The notes below the pieces were generated by a model. The model was not told the DNA's origin and made no database searches. It was given only the letters and a program-made list of their open reading frames with translations. Source: Sphagnum compactum (taxonomy: Eukaryota; Bryophyta; Sphagnopsida; Sphagnales). From it: a stretch of DNA of 64,000 nt. The position numbers and the translations under genes are program-made. The stretch covers positions 10,917,118-10,981,117 of the forward strand of contig OZ234503.1 in NCBI GenBank assembly GCA_965153455.1. The letters run 5' to 3'. This document shows, piece by piece, positions 35,475-47,094 of the stretch (position 1 is its first letter; each line of letters starts with the position of its first letter).

Positions 35475-36548
35475 ATGGAAGAAGTTGTGGAGCAAGTAGA
35501 TCAGGAGGTTGCGAGTTCGCCCATCAAACGGACAAGGGCGGAAAGTAGCGTTGTTGTCGCAGGAGGCGACTACTATGCAGCGCAGGGGCAAGAAACTGAA
35601 TTAGAGGATTTCGTCGTCGCGGCTCCACCCAGGAAGAAGTTGTGCATCGAAGACGCGACTGATCTGCCGGCTATTATTTCAAACGCGTTGGAGCTCGAAG
35701 ACTTGGAGTTGGGAAGAACTGATGAGAACAGTAATAGTAATAGCTGCAGTGCCGGCCACGAAAACAGCTGTGTCTTGAATAGCAGTGACGAAGAAGTCGG
35801 CAGCTATGTCGCTGCTGGAGGCCAGTCTAGTGCTGTCTTGCTACCGGAGCATGCAGTTGTTATCCACTCGCTGTTTCGCGAAGAACAGCAGCAGTCTGAA
35901 TGCTCGCCTTTGGACAAAGAGTCTGACGCAGCGCGGGTGCTAAGAAGTTTAGAAGAGGAGTTGGGCGTGTCGTCTGATTCTGACGATGATTACGCCTCTT
36001 CTATCTCCAGTTGCATGCCTACTTCGGCGGCTCAAGATCAGGCGCTTGTCGATGCCGCTCTTAGTAGTTGGGGTGAAGAGATTTGGAGCTCCACCTCGGT
36101 CTCTAATGCAGCTGGAGACGACGTCGTCTCAGTTTTGGCCGGCACGACTTTCGAGGCTCATCAAGTGCAGGACGGATCATCAGCGCAAGTCGACATTGGT
36201 TTCCTTAATGAGGCTTCCGATGACGAGCTGGGCATACCACCAAGCCCTAATTCTCAGAGAGTCTTCGCCGATGAAGATGTGAAAGAGATTTGTGAAGTAA
36301 ACATGAGCAAGCTTTCCGATCAAGCCAGATCAGAGCATTCTGCTGCAGTGGAGGACGACGGTCTGTGTACTGAACCGGTGCCTGCAGAGACTACCCATCT
36401 GCACGAGGCCGTGAGTTGGGCTTTGCAGGAAACTTCTGCTGAGTCTACTGGCTTCGAAGCTGATCCAGATTGGCTGAATATGCCAGTGGGAAGTCTGGAT
36501 TTTCTTCTGGATTTTTCGACTGGCAGTTATGTACCCGTCGCAACATAG
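35475..36548 (+). CDS. acidic serine-rich protein of unknown function, probably nuclear
   Basis: A single exon encodes 357 aa from ATG 35475. The frame is open 60 bp further up but without an ATG and across a likely splice acceptor. I do not recognise the family with confidence. Two basic patches, PIKRTR (16-21) and PPRKKL (51-56), look like nuclear localisation signals. The rest is rich in Glu, Asp and Ser. Short hydrophobic-acidic motifs stand out: LRSLEEELGV (156-165), GFLNEASDDELGIPPSP (242-258) and LDFLLDF near the C terminus (341-347). The repeated ELG(V/I) pattern suggests paired interaction motifs; I have an uncertain memory of similar motifs in uncharacterised plant proteins. No enzyme, DNA-binding or membrane domain is visible. 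Codon use is CpG-richer than its surroundings, consistent with a real gene. A transcription co-regulator or adaptor is possible but unproved. Confidence 0.75.
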   Translation: MEEVVEQVDQEVASSPIKRTRAESSVVVAGGDYYAAQGQETELEDFVVAAPPRKKLCIEDATDLPAIISNALELEDLELGRTDENSNSNSCSAGHENSCVLNSSDEEVGSYVAAGGQSSAVLLPEHAVVIHSLFREEQQQSECSPLDKESDAARVLRSLEEELGVSSDSDDDYASSISSCMPTSAAQDQALVDAALSSWGEEIWSSTSVSNAAGDDVVSVLAGTTFEAHQVQDGSSAQVDIGFLNEASDDELGIPPSPNSQRVFADEDVKEICEVNMSKLSDQARSEHSAAVEDDGLCTEPVPAETTHLHEAVSWALQETSAESTGFEADPDWLNMPVGSLDFLLDFSTGSYVPVAT

Positions 36549-39210
36549 CAGCAACGTCTTTTATAGCCAACCCACCAACCCAAGTCTTTTGCTGGAAGCT
36601 CTGTAGCAGCTTTGCATACGTACTTGCTAGGGTTTTGAGCTTTGGGTTGTGGAGCTAGCTTGATTGCTTCGTTTGAATCCAGGATGTTGTTGTGAATAGT
36701 GTGAGAATCATCAGAAACAGGTTTTTTTGTTTCGAAGTTGTGAATACCAAGGAAATGAAAGAACCAACAACCCAGGCAGGAAGGCAGGTTTTGTATATAG
36801 TTTTTTTTTCCTGCAGCAGGTCGCATTGACCCAAAAATTCGAATGTAACGAAATCCAAATCTTTTTTCTCTTTCGCCACAAACTTCTTCTGCGTCTATTG
36901 TTTTGCAGATTTGGGTTGAGTGATCATTTTGAAATTTCTGCTGAACCCTGCAACATCTTGTTTCCTCGCAACTTCCTTTGTGGGTGTTTTACAGAGCTTA
37001 TATAATGCTTGAGCTTCCTATTGAATTTCTGAATTCCGCATATAATTTGTTGTAACTTGGCATCCCGGTTATTTTGAATAATTATTTTGGGTGATCTTTT
37101 TTGGATTTTCAAAACTCTGCATATAATTTCTCGCAACTGATACTCGATTCTTTTCAGGCAGGCAGGTTTTGAAAATAGTTCTTTTGGGTGCGTATTTGGG
37201 TGATCTGTTTAACTTCTGAACTATACCTGTTTTTCAGGTGCATATTTGGGCTATGTTTAAACTTCTAACTCTGCATTAGAATTTTCCAACTTACATATGT
37301 GGTTTTTGGGGTGTGTGCATGTTTGGGATATGGTTTTTGAATTTCCAAACTCTGTTTGAGTGTTAATGTAATTTTTTCCTCCACAATATTGTTTTTAGCT
37401 TCCTGAGCAAGATAGTGTGCTTTTAATGAGAGTTGTAAATATACCTTCTCTTTGCAGATCTTTTCATTATAGCCTGGGGTTAGGAAAAGGGCAATATCAA
37501 AATAAAGAGTCTTCTTATTGCACAAATCTATTTTCTGCCTATCAGGTGAACCCCCATTTTGGTAATGTGGTGGGGTGATATACTGAGGACATCTGATTAC
37601 TCAAATGGACCACAAATCTCTCTGTCTCTCTCTTTCTCTGTCTGCTTGGTGGATTTGTCCATTTCAACCAACAAAATGCCTACTCATTGACTGGAGTGAA
37701 GGATTTTTTTCAAGTCAATTGTTCCCAGCAAAGATTTTCACTAAATCTTGTGGGGTGTCACTGTGGGATCTTATCTCATCAGTTATGCTCTTTTTCTTAA
37801 TGAAAAATCAAATGGGTTTTGCTTTCCCAAGATTAAAGAATTTGGTGATAGGAATATAAGGTCATTAGGAGATAAAGCATTATCCCATCAAATTTTTAAC
37901 CTGAAAAATCTGAAGAAGCTGGAATCATCTGTTCCATTCAGGCATTGCTTATTGTGTGAGTGTTCACTCAGAACTTTCAGAGTCTCCTCTGTACCTGATC
38001 GATCATACATGAAGTTCTTGTGTGATCCTCCTCCTGACTTTTTGAATATTTGATTGGCCCATTGCAAAAAAAAGTTGAAACTATGCAGGTTCCCCAAAAT
38101 AGAAGATTCTATGGAAAAATGAAGTGTCTTCCCCCTTTGGCCTACCTACATAGGTGAGAAGGGGAGGACTTTGGGATTAAACATATGGGATTAAAGCGAG
38201 GTGCTATTGGGAACACCACTGGGGAATCCATTGGGAACTTGAAGAGAACATGTTAGGAACAAAGGAAAAATGAACAAAGATCTTCCCCCCAACCCCAACC
38301 CCCAAAAAATTAAAAGAAAAAAAAAATCAAAAATGCACTTTGAGTGCATGCTTAGCCTTTTCATTGGTTGCATGAAATTTCTATGTTCCAAAACTATTCG
38401 GAGACAACAATGAGAGTTTCCAGGAGTCTGAAATTTGACACTAAATGTGAAGACACCCTAAAGAAGGCAAAGTGTATGTCTTTCACCCTTCAAACTGAGA
38501 CCATGCCAAAAATATATAGATATATGGATAGAAACATACATAGATAGATGCAAATAGAAGATCTAGAAAGAGACAAAAGATAGGGAAAGGGAATATTGTG
38601 CTGCAAGGATTTCTTTGTGGAGGGTCCAAGAAGAGGGGGCAGAAGATAGGATTTGTCTTGTCTATATCCTTTCCCCTTTGGATTAAAAAGAACGTGATTG
38701 TACCGCACTTGACTGGCAATGGATTTTACAAAGGAAATGCTGAACTGTCCACAGAGGTGTCAACTAACCCATTGTTTATTGAATGCTCTGACTTCTGACC
38801 TCCACCCAAGCAAGAAGAGCCTTGGTTCCTACCCAACCAACCCTCAATCCTTCGTCAATCCTCTCTGCCTGCCTGCTGCTGGTTATTTTGTGGTTACCTT
38901 GCTTTGTAGAGCAGCTCCAGCACCAGCGGTAAAAATGGCTTTGTACTCTCCACTTCAAATGAAGTAGAGCTTCCCAAATACCCTTTGGAAAATGGGTTTA
39001 GAGATCGTGAGTATGAGTGTAAACATTGAAACACTACATGCCAGGTGGTTAAGTAGATGTATCTGGGTGAGTTCAAAATCTGTTAAAGCATTTTTATTTC
39101 AAATTACAGCTTCAATTCAAGTGATCTCACTAACTTTTCCAAATACATAACCTTGTCTATAATACCATATAGGGTACCAAAGTGGAACACCCAGTAAGTC
39201 ATAACAGGTT
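36549..39210. other. 3' flank, no further gene
   Basis: TTTTGAAAATAGTT/TTTTGTATATAGTT and GCAGGCAGG motifs recur (36770-36810, 37155-37185), and T-rich phrases with TTTGGGTGATCTGTT repeat between 37080 and 37330, suggesting a degenerate tandem repeat in or after the 3' untranslated region. No frame has a recognisable domain. Confidence 0.4.
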
Positions 39211-39214
39211 TCCA

Positions 39215-39260
39215 AGGGATGGTGCAATCGGGATGGGTGGGTGCTTGGTTCACTCTAGCC
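39215..39260 (-). repeat. right-end copy of the GTGAACCAGCACCCAC terminal repeat
   Basis: In reverse complement it starts GGCTAGAGTGAACCAAGCAC, then CCACC and ATTGCACCATCC, matching the ends at 178 and 7183. No partner left end was found upstream. Confidence 0.5.
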
Positions 39261-39312
39261 ATTTAGTTGCATCTGCATTTAATTCACTGCACATGTTTAG
39301 GGTTTAGTGCAA

Positions 39313-40020
39313 ACCAACACCCATCAGCTCACCATGCAAGTTGGATGGTGCATGAACAGAAAAAACTCTTGCTCCATTGGTATTCCTATCACATAGCTAA
39401 CCATGATGTTTAGCTATGTACTAAGTATTACCCATTCACTATGCATCTACCTACTTAGCAACAACCAAATGCCTTGCCTACTTATCTATCTATAAATATA
39501 AGTGCCACTTACATTCCCTACCTATCTAGCTCCAATTCTTAATGCTTACCCACTTACATAGGTAGTAGTTACCAAGGTAGGGGAAGGGGGAAGTAGGAAG
39601 GTTTTTAAGGATAGGTTAACATGGTGGGATCATTAGGGTAAAGTGGATTATCTGCTTAACAATAGATTTATATTACTATACAGATACCCAGTGACCCTTT
39701 CATAGACTACCTACTGGTTAACCACCTGCCAGTTAACCATTGTAGAAATCACGAGTCAATTGGTCACTCATGTGGTTACCAAGGGGTCAAACCTGAAAGA
39801 GTTGGACAATTAGTGCTGTGTCTATTTTACAAGGGTTAAACAGAGGTCATGGGGTTACTCTAGTATGAGTAGGGTTCTTTTGGTCAATTGGTGAGCTGAA
39901 AACCATTAGGTTAACCTATGGGTTAAGTATTTGGACAAAGATTGGACAATCCATGTTATGACAAATAGTTAGAAAGTGACCATCTCCAGGGAGAAGGTAG
40001 GTACCTAGTAGCTCCCTAGT
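39313..40020 (+). repeat. GTGAACC-family element, left end plus CTAC-rich interior
   Basis: AGTGCAAACCAACACCCATC is followed by CATAGCTAACCATGATG and CTACCTAC motifs, in the same order as at 30010-30560. A further end-like copy GATGAACCAGCACCTACACC lies at 40290-40309. Confidence 0.5.
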
Positions 40021-42660
40021 TATTAGAGAGTCTTCTTTGGGTTCTCAAAAGGGCACAGGCCCTTTTGACTCTTGGGTGTGTCTATGTAGTATTGGAGATA
40101 TTCGGTGGCGGTTTATCTATTATCCCCTCCCCCCCTCTCTCCCCCTAGTTTACTTTACACCCTAATGCCATAAGAAAAATAATATATTCGCACTTTTAGA
40201 ATTCTTTTTCTAAATATTATTTTAAGATCGAAGAAAAGTGCAACTTATGCCAATCAAGCCTCTTCACTTGGCAAGGATTTGCACCCCGTGATGAACCAGC
40301 ACCTACACCAGTCCCATGGTAAAAACACCAAATTCTTTTAGGTTACCTCTAACCATGGTACGTGTCTTGTTTGAAGCCTCCATGGACCCTTAACTCATAC
40401 TATTGCTCTTCATCATCTTCTTCTTCTTGGGTTATGCACATTTTTAAAAATTATTTTTGTTCAAACTCAAATGCACTCAAATTATGTCTAGTGAATTTTG
40501 TTGCTCAATCAACAACAACATTTTTATCCATGTGATTGATTTCACTTCCTTTGAAATCCTGTGTTGGCATATTGAATCACTTCGAATCCCATTTTGAACT
40601 CCGGAGACAATTAGCTCAACTACAAACAGGCTGACCATTCTTTGGGTTCGGATGTACTAACTAGCCTATGTGCACAACCAACAAGAATCTGCTGAAGAGT
40701 GGAGGAGGACTACAATTATAAGTTGTTGGTATCTCGGAGACTGCACTTATAAGTGTTGTGAGTTTTTGGGTTTTGTAGCTTCTTTCACAAGGACCCAAAG
40801 TACAATGTAAAACAAACGGCCTCTAATAAAGCATAAATTTGACTACCTCTTCACAAATCTGCCAGATTCTGTCTTGCAAATAGGGTTTTCTGAAGAGCTG
40901 CCAGTTTCATGCTCAGAGAGATATTGTTAATGTAACTAGATGGCTAATAAGCTTCTTCACTATTGACAACTCCTAGACTGCACAGTAACAACATTATTCA
41001 GTTCTCCTCGATGATTGTCAGTTTGTGTTCAGATTTATGAAAGCTATGTACATAGATCATAACAGATGATGGTAGCATCAATCTTCTGGTACCATACCTA
41101 TCATTGATAATTGGCAAATTTTGTCAATACATATATATTTATTTATTTATTTATTTATTTTCCATAATAAGTTTAGGGTTGATTTCTTCAATCATTCAGT
41201 AGGGTGAAGTCTGCATTTTTTTTTTCAATTTTCCCAAGTTGCCCTTTTGAAACTTAATTAACACTGAACATCAGGTCACATGTAAGGTATTTAAAGGCTA
41301 AATTCGATCAATTTCCTTGTGTGCTCGTCTCTCCTCCTGTATATAGTCAAGGTTATAATGTTAGTGCATATCTATGTATGTTATAGTATGCATACATATA
41401 TAAGGTTCTGTGGAATAATAGGCTTGTTTCTGGCCATTGTGATTGTTCAAATTGGTGGTTTGAATTTGTTTCTAAAAGTTGCCTTTGTCGTTTATATGTT
41501 GCATGTCTTGTGCATGTGGCTTATGCAAAAGATTGCAAGCGACTTTTAACAGAAATTCTTAAATCACACACATGCTTCTCTGATTGTAGAGCCGGGTGCA
41601 GAAACCCTAATAATTCTGTATAGAATTTCAACTTTGCAACCTCTTCCTCTTAGCACCAAACAGGGTTATGGCAAAGAATACTTGTGCTGTTTGTTTATTT
41701 CAGAACAGTTTATGAGTTTTCATGAGTTTTCATTTCCTGATCTGTCACTTATTAACAGATATATTCTAGTATCTCCGACACAAATCTTTTGTTGTCACCT
41801 TTTCTAGTGTTGCGGTTATGAGTGACCACAAACTGCAAGAAATCGTAACAAAGAGTAAAAACTTCTCCAAAGCCTCAAACCCATCTTGCAACAAGCACAA
41901 CAGAAGATGGGTTTTCAGTTTGGAGCTCTTGGAAGCCCAGATTTATTCTTTCCCAGGGGAGGATGGGAGGGGTTAAGCTTTGTTTGGTTTTAGAAGTCCC
42001 AAAAGAAACAATTTCCTTCTTTGACATTATTTGCATGCACTTTGTTTGATTAGGAATGGGTTTGCAAACCATGATGCTCGTCATGCTTTCTTCAAAGCAA
42101 CTAGGGGGTCCCTGTGCCACAGGCCCAAGTACATTAAATCTCCTACAATGTCACCCATCCCATTGCCATTGAAGTGAGCTTAACTTCAGATTTCTTATGA
42201 AAAACCCAATTGTGAATTTATTTTTAAAAATTTTAATCAATTTCCAAAAAAAAATTCACTCTAAATTCAATAACTTTTGCTCCATTTTTGAAAATTGCAA
42301 AACAATAAACAGTCACATTGCCTCATCAAGGGCTTCTAGACGTACCAAAGCACAACAAAGGGCCCCATGGTTTGGGAGGGTTATGGCATGTATGCTAATA
42401 TCCAAACAAACAAAACAAGACAAACACTTAATATACAGATGACAGACCTCAAGTTAGTCTTCATACAAAAAACAAATTTCTACCACACCAGCCACTAAAA
42501 ATCAGAGAAAGATTGTGAAGGAACTAAGCAGGGACAAATCTATGACAAAACCGCAGTATTCACTTGTGAGACAAGGAGCTTGGGTTGTCATAAGGAACAA
42601 GCAAGCTTACTCTCAATACAGCCACGGAGGATTTTAAGGCAACCTGAATGGAATTGAGAA
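40021..42660. other. no gene seen
   Basis: AT-rich intergenic sequence with an (ATTT)n run at 41137-41160. No coding region is supported. Confidence 0.35.
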
Positions 42661-42666
42661 CACGAC

Positions 42667-42984
42667 CAGTGTGGGGTGGATACTACAAATTGCTTAAAAT
42701 AATTGGAAGTTGATGAGGAGGTTATTTAAGATATATAACCATGGTTCTCAAAAAATCTAACATATTTTCATATATACCTGCAGCTTTCAAAAAAACTAAG
42801 AGCAGGTCAAATAAACTAGTATAAAACCGTCAATTCTTTACCAGCATTACATGAAACCCATCTTGAGGTTCTTTTGATTCTGAAAATTTTCAGAGAACCT
42901 GAACCATAAGTTCTTTGATTTCTAAATTTTTATAATATATCAAAACAACGGGTTATTTGAAAATCAGATTACCACCCAACACTG
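42667..42984. mobile_element. MITE-like element, CAGTGTTGGG ends, copy 1
   Basis: The left end CAGTGTGGGGTGGATAC and the right end, CAGTGTTGGGTGGTAAT in reverse complement, pair over about 14 bp. The right half (TTTTGATTCTGA, TTCTTTGATTTCT, GGGTTATTTGA) matches copy 2 at 43263. No clear target duplication is seen. Confidence 0.55.
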
Positions 42985-43135
42985 GAAATGACCCAATACT
43001 ACGGTTTATAGCCTATTTCAGATCTGAGAACATAACAGCAACCAAACAGGCAAGCCAACACTGGAAATGACCGAATACTAAGGTATAGAGCCTATTTCAG
43101 ATCTGAGAACATAACAGCCAACCAAACAGGCAAGC
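42977..43135 (+). repeat. 79-bp tandem duplication
   Basis: CAACACTGGAAATGACC starts at 42977 and again at 43056. The copies differ at only a few positions and both end CAAACAGGCAAGC. The first copy overlaps the last bases of the adjacent MITE. Confidence 0.9.
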
Positions 43136-43262
43136 ATGAAAAAAGAGGAAACCTAACACTGAAGAATACAAAAGGAAACCGAAACAGAGGAGCAGTTTCC
43201 ATAACAGCAACAGTTACATGCATGTTCAGGTACCTTCAATTGCAACAATGTCTGACATTGAC

Positions 43263-43620
43263 CAGTGTTGGGAGGTTCTCTCTTCCTCAAAGAAAGAACC
43301 AGTAGGCAAGGGTATATGGACCCTTCAACAATGGTTCTAAAAGAAGTCAGAGTAACAGTTCTAAACCTTTGCCAGGGGTTCTCAAAAATCATAGAGCCGT
43401 TTTTCACCCTTAACTGGAGTTCTAAAGTTTGTAAAATCAGGTCCAAGAACCCACCTTAAAACACTGGTGCTTTGTGGATTCTTTCATGAAACCAACTGTT
43501 CTGTGATTCTGAGAATTGTCAGACAACCAGAACTGGGGGGTTATTTGATTTCTTTTTAATAAGTTTTATAAAACTGAGACCTGAAGTTATTAACAAAATC
43601 AAAGAACCTGCACAACACTG
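43263..43620. mobile_element. MITE-like element, CAGTGTTGGG ends, copy 2
   Basis: The left end CAGTGTTGGGAGGTTCTCTC pairs with the right end, CAGTGTTGTGCAGGTTCTTT in reverse complement, over about 20 bp with one small indel. The interior is non-coding. Fragments of the same family lie at 16572 and 17778-18262. Confidence 0.65.
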
Positions 43621-44769
43621 AAAAGGAAAAGAAAGAAGAAGAAGCAAGACAGAAAACTTTTAAGAGACAAATCCAGGACAAAGTGGGCTTTGAAAAGCTC
43701 TCCACTTAGGATAACAAGCCCCCTGAAATAATCATTTGGAAATTTCCAAAGGTGGAATTCATAGAATCTATGTTGACAATATGCAATCTCCATGAATGGT
43801 ATGTGTCCAAAAGAAGCTAGAATTGCACCCTAAATTTCAGTGACAAAAATTTCTCACCTTCCTAGAAACAGCTGATGGCAGATACATACCAGTCGAAATC
43901 ATGTTGAGATTCTTACTGACCTGATTGGTGGCCACATCCACGTTACATCAATCCATAAATGCATCCAATCACATTTTTATGTGCCTAAACACCCTATGAG
44001 AGACAACCCTGCATATCAGATCTGGATCTGGTACCACAACAACAAAAGCTTGGGTTGAAATCTCCATGACACACCTACACCACCAAGGTCAAAAATTGAG
44101 GAACCTGCCGGTTGGGTTAGATGATCAAATCATTAACCTCATGACTTTAAGAGTGCATTCTTTGACTTAGTTGTTCACAGGTTGTCTGTGTGTTTCTACT
44201 TGTGTTGTTGTGAGACACAGGAAAAAGCAACTCATGCACAAAAACTGCTCAATAAAAAATACAGACTGTATTCACAACCTTGCTTGCTTGCTTGCTTGCT
44301 TGCCATATGGTAATTATAACTCAATTTCAGAGAGGGACAATGAGAGACAAACCACTTTCCATTGAAGCGGTCAGTAGTGTGTTTCTTGATCCCCATAAGT
44401 TTGCAAATGAACAAGAACCAAAAAGTGTTTGTTGGGTCCCTTTCTATCATGAGAAACCACCATGAGAAATGTAGGAAAGTTGACAGATAAGCAACGATTA
44501 GTGATTATCTCACCACCTACAGAGGGTAATTCACCACTTGGTGGCGTATCTACAAAGCGATTAAAAACTAGAGTTTGGGCGAAGCATAGTTTACCATAAT
44601 TAATTCTCCTTGGCATATTTCAGATCATTGAAAGATCATAAAACAACAACACATGTAGAAGTATATTTAATGCTTCTCTTCTATAGTTTTGCATAATCAA
44701 TTGTGAGAAAGGAAAGTTATGATTAGACATTGTTAGAAGTTAGAAGTGGACTGACCCAAAACCATCTAT
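43621..44769. other. 3' side of the SINA gene, no further gene
   Basis: It contains a (TTGC)6 run at about 44280-44303 and presumably the 3' untranslated region of the minus-strand gene that ends at 44770. Confidence 0.4.
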
Positions 44770-46202
44770 CTATTGCTCCTTCCAAATGCGACCAGTGACA
44801 CGAAGTTTGAGCTCCTTACGGTTGCCACCTGAGAAGAAGAGGGCCATATTTCTTTGAATAATTAGACCATCGTGACTGTCCCGCACTTTGCGATGACTGT
44901 CACGAATGCTGCGTGGCACTCCCTGCCAGATCAACCTGCGTCCATTGGCCCCCACTTCCAAGCTGTAACTGAAATTCTTGGCCTCATTGTCGTCACCCAT
45001 AAACCGTAGAAAGGCCATGTATACAGGTGCCATGCCAAGCTGGAATGCCTCAAAATGCAGGCAAAAGTGCTGCCCAAAGCAATTGAAAACCTGAATAATA
45101 AATATAGCCACAACAGCAAAAGCTTTAGTCATATCAAAACAGCATCAATACAGCAAGCAATCAATCATCAGAATTTCGAAACCAGAGGGACCTTCTTAAA
45201 ACACTCTCAACTTTCAGGGCTCAGAAGTAGACCAATCTGTGAAATGCCACTCTTGCAGTTGTAGGATAAGACAACCACAAGATCTCTCCCATTGTCAGGC
45301 ACTTACCGTAAGCATCCAAGTTGCATTTTCAACTTCCTGAGGATTGGACTTCACATAGCGATGATTAAAAGTGCAGCCATTATGCATGTCCACTTTGTGT
45401 TCATCCCGCAAGTGAGCAACCAGCCAGGCAATGTCACCCTTTACTGAACATTCGGATCCCGCATATGGACAGTTATAGGGCCGGAAGGTGCATTGAGACT
45501 CATGCTTGAGTTTACTGTAGTAGGGGAAAATGTCAGGACACCCAAGGCTCTGAAACCGACAGGGAAGCTCCAGAGATTCTGCCACTTTTTCAAGTGCCAA
45601 GCACCGGATGTTGCCAAGCTCATATCTACAGGTAGGGCAACGGTTGTGCACCCTTAGCTTACAGCAGGAGCATAGCGTATGTCCATTAGGGCACTGCACA
45701 GACATAAGTGGATACCTAATCAGTGATTTCTCCCCACATCCCCAGCTCTCCTTCCCATCTCTGATCTTCCAAGGCTCATGAAGGTTGTTGTTGTTGTTGA
45801 AAAACAAAAATGAGCTAATGGATGGGGTGGGTGGGTGCTGCTGCTACAATGATGCTTCTCCTCTTCCTCCACAAAGCCAGCAGAATAAGCTGAGCAGAGA
45901 GATAGTGAGAGGGGAAAGAACAACCCCCCCCCCCCCCCCCCCCCCCCCCCCAAAAAAACTCAAAGAGAAAATAAAAGATTGGGTACCTGATGAATAGGAG
46001 GGTACATAGAATTGGTGCATACTGGACACTCCAGCAGCTCATGTACACTGCTGGTATGTGCAGCAGCAGATGATGTCTTTCGCCCTAATGTAAGAAGTGG
46101 GTTCTTTGACTCCACCTCCGATTCTTCTGTGCTGGATGGTGTGTCTCCTTCTTCCCTCATGGGTGATTCAGGAATGTCCATCTTCAAGTTCCCAGGTGCC
46201 AT
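44770..46202 (-). CDS. SINA/SIAH-type RING E3 ubiquitin-protein ligase (SINAT-like), three exons
   Basis: Exons 46202-45987, 45693-45307 and 45090-44770 join in phase 0 at GTACCC...TGCAG and GTAAGT...TTCAG to give 307 aa, the usual SINAT length. The C3HC4 RING has Cys59, Cys62, Cys73, His77, Cys80, Cys83, Cys91 and Cys94; intron 1 splits it between Gln72 and Cys73. A SIAH-type zinc finger follows (LPCRFQSLGC, PYYSKLKHE, FRPYNCPY, LVAHLRDEH), then the TRAF-like substrate-binding domain from HRYVKSNP through FSYSLEVG and IRDSHRKVRDSHDGLIIQRN to the C terminus VTGRIWKEQ. The family homodimerises and marks proteins for the proteasome in hormone, stress and autophagy control. An in-frame ATG at 46361 would add 53 Gly/Glu/Val-rich residues; I prefer 46202 on length and because MAPGNLKMD looks like a true start. 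Confidence 0.94.
45924..45951 (-). repeat. 28-nt poly-G (sense) in SINA intron 1
   Basis: Twenty-eight consecutive C on the plus strand, about 35 nt inside intron 1 of the SINA gene, read as poly-G in the transcript. Overlapping glycine/proline-rich frames are artefacts. Confidence 0.9.
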
Positions 46203-46760
46203 ACAATTGTCGTCTACTACTATTACTACTACTCTCTCCACAACTCCTATTTCTTCTCCCACCCTTCCCCCCACCAACTTTCTTCCCAGACAGTCACCTT
46301 CCTCCAGATAGCTCCTAGGGACTTCTCTTCTCCACTCTCCTCCTCCTCCTCCTCTTGCCAATCACTCACTCAGCTGTCACCGAAAGAGTCACACCCATCT
46401 CCAGATTCCTTCCCCACAACAGGGCGTCGAACCCTAGAGTGCCAACATTCCAGAAGATGGGGATTTTCCCACCATGAGAAAGAATTGGGGAGCTGGGGGA
46501 GGGCGGCTCACGTCCAGCAGCTCCTTTGCAACAACAACAAACCAGTTTTGCACAACAACATCATGCTTGCTTGTTTGCTTGGGCTTGCCTGCTGCCCGTC
46601 ACTACTGTCAACACATCTCTGTGACCAAATCTTTTCACAAAATCTGATCACAACCCATTTGAGAAAGAAACACCAGAAAAGCTCTTGACATGGATGATGA
46701 TGCCCACTACCTCAACTGCTCACAACGCAGATCTGACACGCGCGCGCGCGCGCGCTCGCA
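46203..46760 (-). promoter_or_regulatory. leader and promoter side of the SINA gene, with a (CG)8 run
   Basis: Purine-rich on the sense strand (GGAGGAGG near 46340-46353), as in plant 5' leaders. An alternating CG run at 46739-46754 could adopt Z-DNA. AACCCTAG (46433) and a CTTAGGGTTTT telo-box-like motif (about 46777) lie nearby. The transcription start is not determinable. Confidence 0.4.
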
Positions 46761-46779
46761 CATACAAGATCAAATCCTT

Positions 46780-47075
46780 AGGGTTTTATGGATTGAGTGT
46801 TGGGAGTTTTAGAAGACAGACATCCCATTTTGGGACTTAGTTTTATATTTTGATGTATTGAGTGTTGGGAATTTTGGAAGACGGGAATTCCATTTTGGGG
46901 ACTTAGTCTTATGTTTTGATGGATTGAGTGATGGGAGTTTTGGAAGACAAGACTGATTAGTTTAAAGGGTGTAGTGAGTGAGGGTTGGGAGTTTTGGAAC
47001 ACGGAAATTGGCCAATTTAGGGACTTAGTCTTTTGATGGATTGAGTGAGTGTGTGTTGGGAGTTTTCTAGGAGAA
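46780..47075 (+). repeat. tandem repeat, about 65-bp unit, four to five copies
   Basis: GGATTGAGTG(A/T)TGGGAGTTTT followed by GAAGAC, ATTTTGGGGACTTAGT and TTTTGATG recurs near 46790, 46855, 46920, 46980 and 47035. The frames at 46778-47002 are repeat-derived. Confidence 0.8.
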
Positions 47076-47094
47076 ATTGGTGATTTTAAAAATC

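Noticed and set aside
45720-46048. Glycine- and proline-rich frames around the poly-C run
   Set aside because: They lie over intron 1 and exon 1 of the SINA gene and are driven by the homopolymer.
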